A stretch of DNA of 64,000 nt from Mastigias papua. Its lineage: Eukaryota > Cnidaria > Scyphozoa > Rhizostomeae > Mastigiidae. The notes under the pieces are model-generated. The model was not told where the DNA came from. It saw nothing but the letters and a program-made list of their open reading frames with translations, and did no database searches. Where the stretch lies: the NCBI GenBank assembly GCA_964019165.1, contig OZ025271.1, positions 11,941,259-12,005,258 of the forward strand, in the 5' to 3' direction. Positions 45,391-56,809 of this stretch are shown here, piece after piece. Within the stretch, counting starts at the first letter, position 1, and each line of letters starts with the position of its first letter. The translations under genes were made by a program, and so were the position numbers.

Positions 45391-45542
45391 GCAGGGACGT
45401 AGGAAGCATAAAAAAAGTAGGGGGTCAAGTCCTAAAAGGGACACATTACCAATCCCATTTCGGGCTTCAAAGGGACGCTTTTGCATAGTTTGCTAAAAAG
45501 TGGGGGCCATGGCCCCTCTCGCCCCCCGGTTCCTACGTCCCG
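45391..45542. mobile_element. MITE inserted in duplication copy 1
   Basis: Inverted ends cagggacgtaggaa..ttcctacgtccc are absent from the matching place in copy 2 (about 48225). Flanks attcactg and gttcaatg match at 6 of 8 positions, so an old 8-bp duplication (hAT-type) is possible. Confidence 0.65.
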
Positions 45543-45956
45543 GTTCAATGAGCATCTAAGTTATTTTATTTTGCTGCTAAAGGAAACGACACTGGTTAAA
45601 ATATTTTGAAAGTAGACTAACAGATAATATATTTATATACAATGTGCAAGCGTGACGGCTGCATGAAAATGTTGTTATCAAAATAAAAACCACTTCTCAA
45701 ATAAAAGAAAAACAATGAAGGCATAACTGAAACAATGTAAAATGTGCCGATGAGAAGTTCTTAAGAAATTTTGGTACAGTGAAACAAACTTGCAGAATCG
45801 TAGGGAGTGTCAGCTGACAATATGATGAGCTTCTTACTTCAACATTTCGTCATAAAAGCTACTTTGATGAAACAACAGAAAAATCATAAGTGGATTACCA
45901 CCAAAGTCAGTGGATACCGATAATTCGTGTGTGAAGTCGATTTTTGCTATATCAAG

Positions 45957-46045
45957 CTAAAAGTGTCGGCAAGTTACAAGTGTCCGCAAGCTGCTACAAA
46001 TGTCCGCAAGCTACAAGTGTCCGCAAGTTACAAGTGTCCGCTACC
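45957..46045. repeat. Short tandem repeat acaagtgtccgcaag
   Basis: About five imperfect units of 17-22 bp containing gtgtccgcaag. Copy 2 of the duplication has a single gagtccgct-type unit at the matching place, so the array expanded after the duplication. Confidence 0.75.
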
Positions 46046-46063
46046 TCAAAAACTATATCGTAA

Positions 46064-46375
46064 AACCCTCTAATGAGTTACTTGGTTGCTTATACATTTT
46101 TGACACCAACTGGGGTGAGCTTATTCAAAGGCGGGCGCTATAAAATTAATTGACCTATGTCACATAAAAAGTTCATTGTCAAAGCTTCTATTCCCCATCA
46201 TAATACTAAACGAACAGTCAACATTCAATTACTAGTCTTTATCAAAGTATTTACCATCATTTGGTGTGCGGTGTACTCAAGGATGGGGGCTTAGTAGCAA
46301 TTTGAAGTGCTTTCACTGGGACTTATTCAAGGGGGGCTTTTCGTTGAATGGCCAATTAGAAGATTTACTGTACGC
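46064..46375. mobile_element. CGAATAAG-type MITE, diverged copy
   Basis: About 310 bp with inverted ends (tcgtaaaaccctctaatgag at the left; the mirror of acagtaaatcttctaattgg at the right) and inner cttattcaaggggggctt. Same length and plan as the copy at 58626-58940. Confidence 0.6.
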
Positions 46376-46561
46376 AGTTACTTCTAAATGTATTTTCTGT
46401 TGGGTGGGGTAAGAGTTAAAGTCCTTTTATCCCTGCACCGTCTCGTAATCTGACGTACGTCACAGTGCAATGACGTATTAAATCGATATTATCCAACTGA
46501 TCTCAATTTTATCGCCTTTTCATTGGATTTTAGTCTTTGACATCTCCTTTCAAATCTTACT

Positions 46562-46966
46562 CCCAGGAGGGTTACTCACTACTTCTCTATACTTGGGTCC
46601 ATGTCAATATTTGGGGTCTCAGATTTTAAAAAAGCAATCATATTTGGGGTCTGTGAAGAACAGCTTTAAAAAGGTCAATATATGGGGTTTGAGAATTACA
46701 GCATAAGAAATATTCAATATTTGGGTCTTAGAATTGACAAAAAAGTTATAAAAGACAAACAAATTATAACGTTTTAATACCATAAATATGACAACGATAA
46801 TCTTATATTGTCCACATTTTAATGTTTGGAATTTTGAGACTTAAACAATTTTGAGACTCAATATTTGGGCCTCCTCTAAACTGTGACTTAATACTTGGGG
46901 TTCCTCTACAAAGTGCTGACATGGACCAGACCCCCGTATAGAGGTGTAATGAGTACCCCTCCTGGG
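46562..46966. mobile_element. hAT-type MITE, 405 bp, with 8-bp target duplication
   Basis: Inverted ends cccaggagggttactcacta..gtacccctcctggg are flanked by a perfect 8-bp duplication atcttact (46554-46561 and 46967-46974). The matching region of duplication copy 2 lacks the element. The interior repeats a caatatttggggtct phrase. No protein is encoded. Confidence 0.9.
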
Positions 46967-48810
46967 ATCTTACTTATATTGTAACCATCAATCTGGTTGG
47001 ACACTTCATTTTGAATTGGATACGTATACACATGAAGTGTGAACATGTTATCAAGATACGCTACATTTCCATTATATTTTCTTATTTTCTTATCAGGTAA
47101 GTTGCATTGTTAAAATACTACAATTTCTCGTGTTGTTGTTTGCATATTACAAAAGTGTTTAAACATTTCAAGTTACACAATAGTGAATTGGCCTTGCAAC
47201 ATAAAAGGCCTACCTACATTTAGGTAGGCCACCAAAATTGGCTTCAAACAACGATACGATCCTCCGATTAAAGTTGAAAAAGGATAGTTACAGTTGCATC
47301 ATGGTTGATAGCCATGTTCATATCTGCAAATTTGCATTAATATCGTTGTAGCAAATAACCAGTTTGTATCCATAGACTCAAGTTTGTTATCTATTGGAAG
47401 AAGTGACAAAAGGATGTCCACTGATGCACAATGCACAGCCTGATTTTTATGAGAACGTTGCAATGCTCACACAGAAATAAGCTTTATGGATGATCTATTG
47501 CACTTACCTCGTATGCGGAATAAGCATACTCTACAGACAGAGGCTGTTGCTCATTATTCAGTTCATTGCATTAGGCAGAGCAATATTCTTATCGGGGGAG
47601 CCTGGGGGGGGGGTTAGTTCAGTTTTAGAGACAGAGATGTAGCTATACAGAAAGTACTGAATGGAGATAAAGAGGATGCTAGAAGTCACCATTTACGGTT
47701 TCGCATGAAAACTGAGCATCAGTTTTACAGTTTTGTTGATTTATTCCATTTCATCTACTATTAGCGATTGGCATCATAGCCGCTTTAATGTGTTAAATTC
47801 ATAGCAGAAGAATGAAAACTTATATAGAGATGGTTTGAAACATAAAATTACAGTATTGGATTTTTAAAAGTATCTTTTTCTATAAAAGAAAGAGGGGCAA
47901 TAAACCCTCAGGACAACTATGCACCTAGACAATTTAACTTGGGGAGGGGGGCGTCCTGAAAAAGTGACCAACTGTTTTATCATTACCTAACTGTATATCC
48001 CGTATCAATGGAAACAATACTGCGATTTAGCCACACTCCCCAATTCACACTAAATATTCTGCGTATGACCAAATTGTTTTTACAAAATTTAATGAAAATT
48101 AGGAGACATTAAACTCCTACGCTCCCTCAATCCATGCATCACTTATCCAGGCCCCCCGGCCTCTTTAGCTCCATCGCCCATGGGAATAGTTGGTATGCTG
48201 ACACGAATCTTTTGCAACAGCAAACGAGTAGAAATTCATTGAGCGTCCAAGTCATTATACCTATCTTGCTACTGCAGGATACGATGTTGACTAATATATT
48301 CCAAAAGTCTGCTAACAGATAATACATTTATATACAATGTGCAAACCTGAAGACTGCACGAAAACGTTGTTATCAAAAACTAAAGCCACTTCTCAATTAA
48401 ACAGACGATGAAGACGTAACTGAGATGATCTAAAATGTGTCCATGAGAAATGGTTAAGGCATTTTGATACAATAAACAAAACTTGCAGAAACGTAGAAAT
48501 GTTACCTGACAAAATGATGCCTCCTATTTCAACATTTCGTGATAAAAGCTATCATGATGAAAGAGTCCGCTATCTATTTGCTCAACAGGTATATGTAAGT
48601 ACTTCCAAATGTAGTTTCGTATTGGTAGGATAAGAGTTCAAGTCCCTTTCTCCGTGCACATCATTGTAATCTGACGTGCTTCAATGCAATTTAGGATTGT
48701 TTAGTAATATAATGTAACTGATCTTTCATTTCATTGCCTGTTTCATTGGAATTAGGCCTGTAATATCACCGCTCAAGTCTTATATTGCAACCCGTTCGCT
48801 TCTGTACGGT

Positions 48811-48975
48811 TTGCTGTCTAATTTTAAATTGGATACCCATGCACATGAAGTACTTAGTCTTATTTTAGCTTCCTTGTTTCACTTCTTTGTGGCTCGTTCG
48901 TTGAATGTCGAGTTGTTAGTTGAACTTGAGCGTTTTGTCAGGAGACTCTACATTTCCGAGATAAATTCTTATCAG
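48811..48975 (+). CDS. Possible exon with splice donor, unknown product
   Basis: An open frame with ordinary-looking composition (LSNFKLDTHAHEVLSLILAS, then VELLVELERFVRRLYISE) ends in YQ directly before gtaagt. The same donor phrase cttatcag-gtaagttgca exists in copy 1 of the duplication, where the frame is decayed. The left border of the exon is unclear. No family recognised. Confidence 0.3.
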
Positions 48976-49149
48976 GTAAGTTGCATTGTTTAAAAGCTAC
49001 AGTTCATCGAGGTATTACTTGCATAGTATGTATATGTCAGTTTTTAACGTCAAAAGTTATAAAGTGGCGAATAGGCCATCATGTTTTGATTCAAAGGCTA
49101 CGATGCGACTCTCCTGTTAGCGTTGATAACTTCAATTAAAGCTATTTGA

Positions 49150-51056
49150 AGTTGCACGAAAATGCATATAAAATGAGAATATTAAGGAATAAAACGATGA
49201 ATGCTATGCTTATACTATTACTAAAGCTATGGTTAATTTTGTGGCATTTGAATGTTTAGTGGGGCAGCTGTCCCCCTTTTCCTTGAGCACAACGCGATTT
49301 CCTATATAGATCAACTCCGAATCCCCCTTCTTGCTTGGAAACAGGCTTAAGCAACAGACACAGGCGTTTTCTGACACTTCTCAATGCTCTTCATCTGTTG
49401 TTGCCGACAACATTTTATTCATTCCATTCTTTTTCACAGTGTGGCCTCTTCAGTAGATCATACGATCCGATTTAGCCCATAATCAGATGATCAACTATTA
49501 TTTTTAAAGGGCCCCTACTAGTGTCGGGGATCATATTAAAAACTTGTCTTGCAATTTACAAAAGAAATAGTGGTAAAATTTACAAAGAGAAGGTCTAATA
49601 TAATTATGGCGTAGAATTGTAGGAAAGTAACAAGCTATGTGTTATTGACTATGCAATCATGGTCTTGAGCTTCATCTTATACGACGGGGGAATATTTGAT
49701 GATTTTTCAGTCATGCGGCAATGAGTTTAAGTGTAGATGCTAGATACTGTAAATGATCGAGTAACCCCCTGTCCTGGAATATGCCACCATGCTACAACTT
49801 CAAATGTTTAATAAGCCCCCTCGAATAAGCCCTCATCTCAGATGATAGCATGGATGTTGGTAAAGACTAATGCCGAAATCTTAACTGTTCTTTTAATAGT
49901 TTGGAGAATAGGAGTTACTACCCTAGTGGGGCAATGAGTGCTTTCCTTCCATTGTCTATTTCAAAGGCTTTTGATAGTAGGAGATAAACATAAATAAACA
50001 AAAACAAATAGAGACAACATTAGTAGACTTGTGCTGAGCAAAGGGTGACAGGAGCGATCACACCCCCTCAATTCCATATTGACATATGATAGCTACATTC
50101 ATTGCGAACACAGTCTTTTCAGGGGCAAAAATCTATGACATCATATTCTATCCATTAACCAGAATTCCTGCCAGAAAATATTTGTAGATACTACCTCTGC
50201 CCCCTCGAATTCGGATTAAGCTCTCTACTCAAATAAACCATACACAAAAAACATAATGGAAAGTTTTGCAATGGAAGTGTCGTTCTTAATGGACCAGGCA
50301 TGGCACCCATCCACAAGCAACTACTGATTCATTCTTATAGACAGGGTCGAACAGACAATCTGCGATGCCCCTAGAGCAACTTGAACGTCTTTTCTTTATA
50401 ACCCCCTGTCTGCTATGGCTTTATTATGAAATGGCATTAAAAGCGTAGATAGTGAAAGCTATAATCTGTAACAGAACCGATTGATAAAGGACTTGCTAAT
50501 TTTCACAAAGGACCTATCTAGCAAAATGCTATGAATTGCAAACTTTGTGCTTTAGAAGCTGTGTGAAGATGACTTGATTTCCCATCTGAGGTTCTGTTGA
50601 GGGAGAAATCCAGTGAAAAAGTTGAATACTTAATGAAAGTATGTGATATGACGTGTCCTATAGCGGGAAAATATCTTCTATGCAAAATATTTGTCAGCTT
50701 GTAGACGCCAACAAAACGCAGAAGTGGAGTTTAAAGTCGAGCGAAAACTCAAATAATCTTGCTGGGCATGTTCGACTATGCTCGACTTTGAGGCCAAACG
50801 AAATCGAATGGAAAATCGAATCATTTGGCCTAAGGTTACTATTTACATTAACACAGGTTGAATCGATATGATTTTGGTATAAATAGCAACTTTATTGGAC
50901 GGAGAGCAATTTGCTTAGAATTCCATACTGATAAAATAATCTCTTAATTTGAAAGATACGATTACTTACAAATGGATCCTTCCTAATGGAGTTAAAGAAA
51001 TCGGGAGACTCAAACGCAAATCTCTGTTCATTACATACATAAAGGAAAACAAAATA
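49150..51056. other. No gene recognised; one MITE copy inside
   Basis: Apart from the MITE at 49745-49950, this 1.9 kb holds no domain-bearing frame that I can support. Confidence 0.4.
49745..49950. mobile_element. CGAATAAG-type MITE, partial copy
   Basis: tactgtaaatgatcgagtaa, taagccccctcgaataagcc and the inner phrase aaagactaatgc..tactgttctt..agtatggagaa match the copy at 58626-58940 in order. The right end is missing or too diverged. Confidence 0.65.
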
Positions 51057-51058
51057 AT

Positions 51059-51360
51059 ACGCTCTTAAACCGGAAACGTATTGTGATTGGTTAGCTGTGC
51101 TGAGCCTTAGCGACTCGGTAGCAACCAGCTAATATTTACAAGTTGTGCCATACTTTCACTATTTAGTGGAGTGAAATGCAACATGTGGTGAACTGTTCGA
51201 CGGAGAAAACACTTGAATTCCATCACAAGTTATTACTAGAATTGACTGACTTTTGCTATTTTTCATTTTTCTTCATACACTTCGTTGAAAGGATTGTGTC
51301 TCGTTATTGAATGTCGTTTGAACTTTTGAGCTGCAGTTAGGCCATTGACTTCCCGTTTCA
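51059..51360. repeat. ISL2EU left terminal inverted repeat
   Basis: Pairs with 54720-55009. The outer 75 bp (to ..gtagcaaccagct) are nearly perfect; the inner part, through ctttt.agctgc.gttaggcc, is about 80%. Confidence 0.88.
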
Positions 51361-51589
51361 TCGCACTATGTTTACGAATGTGTATGTATTATGTTAATCG
51401 AAATTAGTTGCTGTATTGATAGTTTGTTAGCTTATCCCTGAATTGCTGTTCATCAAAAAGGATTGGCTCTCGTTATTACCAGCTACTTGATCGTTATAAT
51501 ATTTCAACTTCAGGTTTTGGTTAGGCCAGTGGCTTCTCGTCTAATTATTGCACATCGCTTTTATATGGTGTGAATAGCGCTCCAAGATC

Positions 51590-53246
51590 ATGCCGAATTA
51601 TTGCTCTGTTTACGGCTGCTATAGTTCTTCAGTGAAAAATCCAGACTTGTCATTTTTCCGTTATCCTAAGGATGTAAAACTGCTTAACGCTTGGGTTTGT
51701 CGCGTAAGGAGAGAGAATTTTACCCCTAGTTCAACATCATATGTATGTTCTAGGCATTTTCTTGAACATGACATGTACGTGCCAGATACAGACACGCCAC
51801 ATACCTACAAAAAACGCCGCCTATGCAAGGGTGCAGTACCAAGCGTTAATCTTCGTGGTAAACCTGACGATGAGAAAGTAGGGAAGCGTTCCACTCGTGT
51901 CCTAAATAGAGACAAAAGAACAGCAGAATCAGCAGATGCTGTAGAAGTAGTAGGTCTGGACGCCTTTGAAAACGCTGCTTTTAAGCCAGTCTTCGCAACG
52001 CCAGCTGCAAGCTCCTGTGAAAAAATTTGTAATGCAACTGCTGATGTAGAACAACTTGTACAAAAAATCGAATGTCTTCAAAAACTTACATTTACGTTTT
52101 CAAATTTGTCTGATACTGACGTAAAAAATTATACTGGCGTTGCAAGTTCAATTTTTGAAGCAATTGTGGACATGATTAAAGTAGTTTCCCCATTAAATTA
52201 TTGGTCTGGCAAGGCAGTTAGAACAATTAGTGTGGAGAACCAACTTCTGATATGTCTTATGAGACTTCGACTTGATTTGCCCTATTTTGATCTTGCTCAG
52301 AGATTTGGTTTGAGTCAGACAACTATTCAAAACATTTTCATGACTTTTCTACATGCTTTACATGAGATCATCGTTGTTGGGTGCATGTCCAGTATTCCAT
52401 CACAATTAAAAAACAAATCGAGTTTACCAGATTTATTTGGAGATTTTACAAATTGTAGACTTATTATAGACTGCACAGAATTTAGAATTGCAGCTCCAAG
52501 GAGTGACCTTTTAGCAGCCTCAGCAGTTTACAGCAATTATAAACATTATTTGACAGCCAAGTTCTTAATCGGTGTAGCTCCCAATGGAGCAATTACATTT
52601 GTTAGCCAAGGGTTTCCTGGAGGCACGAGTGACAAAGTAGTTACATGTGAATCTGGAGTTTTATCACACTTAAAGGTGAGTCTTATGGCAATATGGACTC
52701 TAGTCTGCTTTGCACATCATGTTTCTATAATGGTTTTAAGTCTCCTCATGAAGACATACCTGAGCAACTTAAAAGGATAGGCATATATAGCTTTGCCATT
52801 GGGTTAGTTACTAAGTATTGATGATTACCTCCTGTGTATTACTGGTATTATTTCATGAAGGTACTCTTAATTGTAAGCTGAGTAAGTTCCTTCTCTTACA
52901 GGCTGGTGACTTGATTTTAGCAGACAAAGGATTTGTCATTCATGACATACTTCCAAAGAATGTTTTTTTAAATATGCCTGCCTTCCTTTCTGGTAAAACC
53001 AAATTTACAAAGGAAGAGGCTGTATATTCTCGAAAGCTCTCAAGATGCAGGATTCATGTAGAAAGAGCAATTGAGCGGTTAAGGAACTACAAAATTCTTG
53101 GATACATTAATGGTCATCTAAGGCCTTTCACAGACATAATTGTTCAAGTGTGTGCAGCACTTGTTAACCTACAGACACCCATTATAGCAGGAATTTTCCA
53201 AGAATACCAGGCAGGCATTACTTCCAGCAAAGACCCAATACCATAG
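51590..53246 (+). CDS. ISL2EU transposase (THAP + DDE), two exons, 476 aa
   Basis: Exon 1 is 51590-52675 and exon 2 is 52902-53246. The donor aaag-gtgagt and the acceptor ttctcttacag join in phase 0 and restore HLK-AGDLILADKGF; without splicing the frame ends at 52780. Residues 1-60 are a THAP zinc finger (C5, C10, C53, H56, with the AVPS motif further on), which binds the element ends. The catalytic DDE domain (DDE_Tnp_4 type) has LIIDCTEF (D294), LILADKGF (D370) and IHVERAIERL (E416). It is preceded by a helix-turn-helix-like segment (FDLAQRFGLSQTTIQNIF). All key residues are present. It sits close to its convergent partner gene (about 35 bp between stop codons). Confidence 0.93.
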
Positions 53247-53281
53247 ACTATTGTATTGAAACTGATATATTTTTACACTCA

Positions 53282-54601
53282 TTACTCATCCTCTTTCAAA
53301 AAACAGGTTGGAATTAAGTCATTCAAATAAAACTCCTTAAGCATGGGGACATACTTGGCCTCCCAAGCTAAGTCTTTCTCAATCCTCAGAATTGCACAGT
53401 CCACTGTAGTCCAGATTACAAAATGGGCCCATGTAACATTAGCTGCCAGAATCTCTGCCTGGACTTGATGCCAATAATTGTGTTCTTTGTTTAGCTCTTT
53501 GGTAGCTGTTAGAAAAAAACTCTTCTTTTTGTCCTTGCCCTTTAATTCTTCAGCTACCATTTGATTTATGGAAGAGTTCCTATGAGACCAAGGGCATTTT
53601 ATTTCTAATACCCCTTGAGTAGCTGCCCCCTCTTGACTCATATCAAAAATTATCCCATCAGGACTACTTCCCAAAAACCCACAAGGAAGCAAGACAAGAC
53701 CAATTGGCTGAACATGATTCCCAGTAATTTCTTGGTATTTAGCAATAGCACTGGCTTCATGCATTTGCCCCCACAATACTGAGTCTTTGCTGCCAATTGA
53801 ATACTCGCCCCTTAGTCTTTTGAACAGTGATGGTGGAAAGGGTTTCTTACTTTGTTCCTTTCTCAAACATGCAGCAATGACCTCACCAAAATTGCTTCCA
53901 GTCAACCTAAGTTTACGAAACTGGCCCCACAATGCAGATTTTCTTTGTTCAACAGTTGCCCTAGCAAGCCAAGAGATTTGCTCCTTAGTTACTGTAGCTT
54001 TTTCAATAAATATACATTTATCAGTGATAAAATCCTCCATAATATCCTCTATTAAGTATGGTGCCAAATTAGATACTGAATGTGATGGCTCAGGCCCTAG
54101 GATCCACTGAAGTGGCAAGCAATCTCCACTTTTAGATGCTGCTGTTAATTTTTCACAAAAATAGTCCCTGTCTTCTGTTGTGATCTCTCTGGAGCAGGCT
54201 TTATACCCAGGTTTTGGGTGAGGAAAAAATTCTGCCAGTGTTTTAGTGCCTAGTTTGGCAGCTTTCTTTGGTTTTGCCAGCCAGGTATTGGGCAAGTCAG
54301 TCTTTGACATACCCTTTTTGTTCACATAAATGGCCGTTGCAGCCATATGGCTACAAATCCAATTGCCACGAGGGCATTCACAATTCCCCATTAAAATACC
54401 ACCATCACCATCAATAGTAAGAGTCACCGAGTAACTCTTATCTTTCATGGATGCCCTTACTTTGGAAACAACTGTCAAGCCAGTCAAACGTAAGTCTAGC
54501 ACAAAGTCAGCCTTATATTTCAATTCTCCTTTGGTTATGGTATTGGTATCCTCTTTGAAAAAATTCACCATTCCAGCTATTGTGATTATTTCATTAGCCA
54601 T
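53282..54601 (-). CDS. ISL2EU YqaJ-type nuclease with SWIM zinc finger, 439 aa
   Basis: The start is ATG 54601, in strong context (aagATGg); upstream codons in frame lack an ATG. Residues 74-85 form a SWIM zinc finger (C74, C76, C83, H85). The second half is a YqaJ-like exonuclease: ALWGQFRKLRLTGSNFGEVI, WGQMHEASAIAKYQEITG, GSSPDGII and LEIKCPW (E333, K335), with the D and ExK metal-binding residues of the PD-(D/E)XK fold. YqaJ relatives are phage-type recombination nucleases. In ISL2EU elements this is the standard second gene, though its exact role in transposition is not established. No break is seen. Confidence 0.92.
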   Translation of the reverse strand: MANEIITIAGMVNFFKEDTNTITKGELKYKADFVLDLRLTGLTVVSKVRASMKDKSYSVTLTIDGDGGILMGNCECPRGNWICSHMAATAIYVNKKGMSKTDLPNTWLAKPKKAAKLGTKTLAEFFPHPKPGYKACSREITTEDRDYFCEKLTAASKSGDCLPLQWILGPEPSHSVSNLAPYLIEDIMEDFITDKCIFIEKATVTKEQISWLARATVEQRKSALWGQFRKLRLTGSNFGEVIAACLRKEQSKKPFPPSLFKRLRGEYSIGSKDSVLWGQMHEASAIAKYQEITGNHVQPIGLVLLPCGFLGSSPDGIIFDMSQEGAATQGVLEIKCPWSHRNSSINQMVAEELKGKDKKKSFFLTATKELNKEHNYWHQVQAEILAANVTWAHFVIWTTVDCAILRIEKDLAWEAKYVPMLKEFYLNDLIPTCFLKEDE

Positions 54602-54719
54602 CTTTGAACTTACTCCACGAGATTTATGGACGAAGCGACAAAACGATGAATGTATTTTAAAGAACTCAAAAAATGAACAACATATTATATACAACCAAAA
54701 TCAATATGTATTGCGGTAA

Positions 54720-55009
54720 AACGAGAATTCAATGGCCTAACCGCGCAGCTCAAAAGTTCACACGATGTTCAATAACAAGAGAGAGAATCCTTTCGACGAA
54801 GTGAATGATGATAAATTAGCAAAAGTCCAATCTGGTATTAACTTGTGATGACACTCAAGTTTTTACTCCGTTGGAATCTTCATTAAGTGTTTGACACTAC
54901 ACTAATTAGCAGAAGTATCGTGAAACTTATGAATGTTAGCTGGTTGCTACCGAGTCGCTAAGGCTCAGTACACTTGACCAATCACTACACGTTTCCGGTT
55001 TAAGAGCGT
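54720..55009. repeat. ISL2EU right terminal inverted repeat
   Basis: Mirror of the left repeat, ending ..cacgtttccggtttaagagcgt at 55009. Confidence 0.88.
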
Positions 55010-55019
55010 ATAGGGATTT

Positions 55020-56520
55020 GGAACATTAAACTGGAGTTATTTGAGTCTTTTGTTTGGATTTAAAGAAACGAAGTATTGTCATTTTATGTTGCTTTGTTGT
55101 TTGTTGTTATCTGTAATGCGGAGGAGACATTCACCCTTCAATGATCATCTACTAGTGATCACGTGCTACAATCCACTTTTCCTTCTTTGTATTTTCTTAC
55201 TGATATCTGTTCATTGACCAGAAAGTTTAGGGGGTTGGAGGCCGTTAACGGACATTTGTGTATTAAACTTTGCTTGCCAGAATAACTCAGTAAGCACGTG
55301 TGGGTGTGTGAGTTTTCAGGGGAAATAATCTACGTATTGTGAATGGATATCATGCATGGAGACAGATCACATGATTTGAGACAATCCCTTTTGTGTACAT
55401 TTGTATTCTTTGTTTTGTTTGCTTGTTACGGTCTTGTGCTTCCGTGTCTGCGAATTTCCTTGTTGCGAGCAAGTTACCGTTGTTTCTTACTTGCGTGAAG
55501 ATTTTTACGTCTTTAGTGGTAAGTACAACTTTGTCAATCTGATTTTGTTTGTGTTTCTGTGAGGTTAATCGCCATAGTGTTGAAATTTATGATGACGTTG
55601 ATCGATTGATACTGGGAAGTGATGTTAGGATACGATTGTATGTTAGGCCGTTTTGTCTTCTGGGAAGCGAAGGCATCATGGCGTCATCATTCTTTAGGCT
55701 TGAAGACAAAACAAGCAACACTGTACGCGCACTAGGGTGTGGTTTGGTTGATTAATTTGAATATTTGCCAGCTTTCATATAATTAAGAAAATCATTGACG
55801 TGCATATGCATATGCAGTTGATAGACTTTTTCTTTCGAGGTCAACAAAAATAACTGAAATGGTCTTATTTTGAAAAGCGTGAAAGTCAGAAAGTAACTAG
55901 TGCAAACCTGAAACCAACTGCACACTTGTACACATGACCTTTTGCTCGTGGGTATTTGAGATCGTTTTGAGACAGGCCGCACTCTGCAATCGGGATTGAT
56001 GCCGAAAAGCATCGATCATGTTGTGTTATATATAAGGGAAACGGGCGGATTTGCAGTTTAGGGTTCCGCCAAATCGCCGTAAATTTTATACGAAGTTACT
56101 CTTTACGATGCCAAAAGTCGAAAAAGACGATAAAAAGTGGGGTACCCCCAATCCGGTTCAGCTGTCTACGGGCCTGTGATATGCTTTTATAGAATATGAT
56201 AAGTGGTGTATCATGTGTAGATATTCCGATTGTATAGGAATGCAGAATGATAGGAAAGAGATACTGTTATAGATGCAATATCATGGGTTTGATGTTGAAG
56301 TAATGTGTCATGGCTCTTTCGGATCTGGTTCTGGTTATCCCTCAGCCATCTAATTCTCTTTTAGACTAGAACGGTATTCAGGCCCAAGGGCAGTGGAGGC
56401 ACAGGGCAGGCCGTGCTCCCCAATTATTCACTGAGATTGTATTTTGAGATATTGCAGATAGTCGTTTTAACTAATTGCATGGTGCGGTTCTGCTTCTAAC
56501 AGAAATATATAAAACAGGTG
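55020..56520. other. No confirmed gene; possible 5' region of a rightward gene
   Basis: At 55513-55519 tttagtg is followed by gtaagt, a good donor. At 55678 an ATG in strong context (atcATGG) opens MASSFFRLEDKTSNTVRALG before a stop. Either could be a first exon of a gene that continues to the candidate exons at 58.3 and 59.2 kb, but I cannot link them. Confidence 0.25.
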
Positions 56521-56523
56521 TAT

Positions 56524-56809
<286 letters not shown>

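Larger units (their letters stand above)
44690..49140 (+). repeat. Old tandem segmental duplication
   Basis: About 44690-47215 and about 47216-49140 align in order: gatgatctattgca..tacctcgtat (44902; 47488), gaggatgctagaag (45071; 47672), the aagagtt..aagtccttt and gtaatctgacgt phrases (46412; 48620), and cttatcaggtaagttgca (47090; 48970). Copy 1 is longer because of inserted MITEs and an expanded short repeat. The shared end, with a splice-donor sequence, suggests an exon was in the duplicated unit. Confidence 0.75.
51059..55009. mobile_element. ISL2EU DNA transposon, apparently complete
   Basis: A 3.95-kb element with inverted ends acgctcttaaaccggaaacg flanked by AT (51057-51058 and 55010-55011). 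The ends match inverted for about 300 bp (51059-51360 against 54720-55009) at clearly lower identity inward. It holds two convergent genes: a THAP+DDE transposase (plus strand) and a SWIM+YqaJ nuclease (minus strand). This pair is the hallmark of ISL2EU elements. The whole coding content seems intact. Confidence 0.92.

Noticed and set aside
45957..46045. A CRISPR-like array of acaagtgtccgcaag repeats
   Set aside because: There are no unique spacers, unit length varies from 17 to 22 bp, and the genome is eukaryotic. It is a simple tandem repeat.
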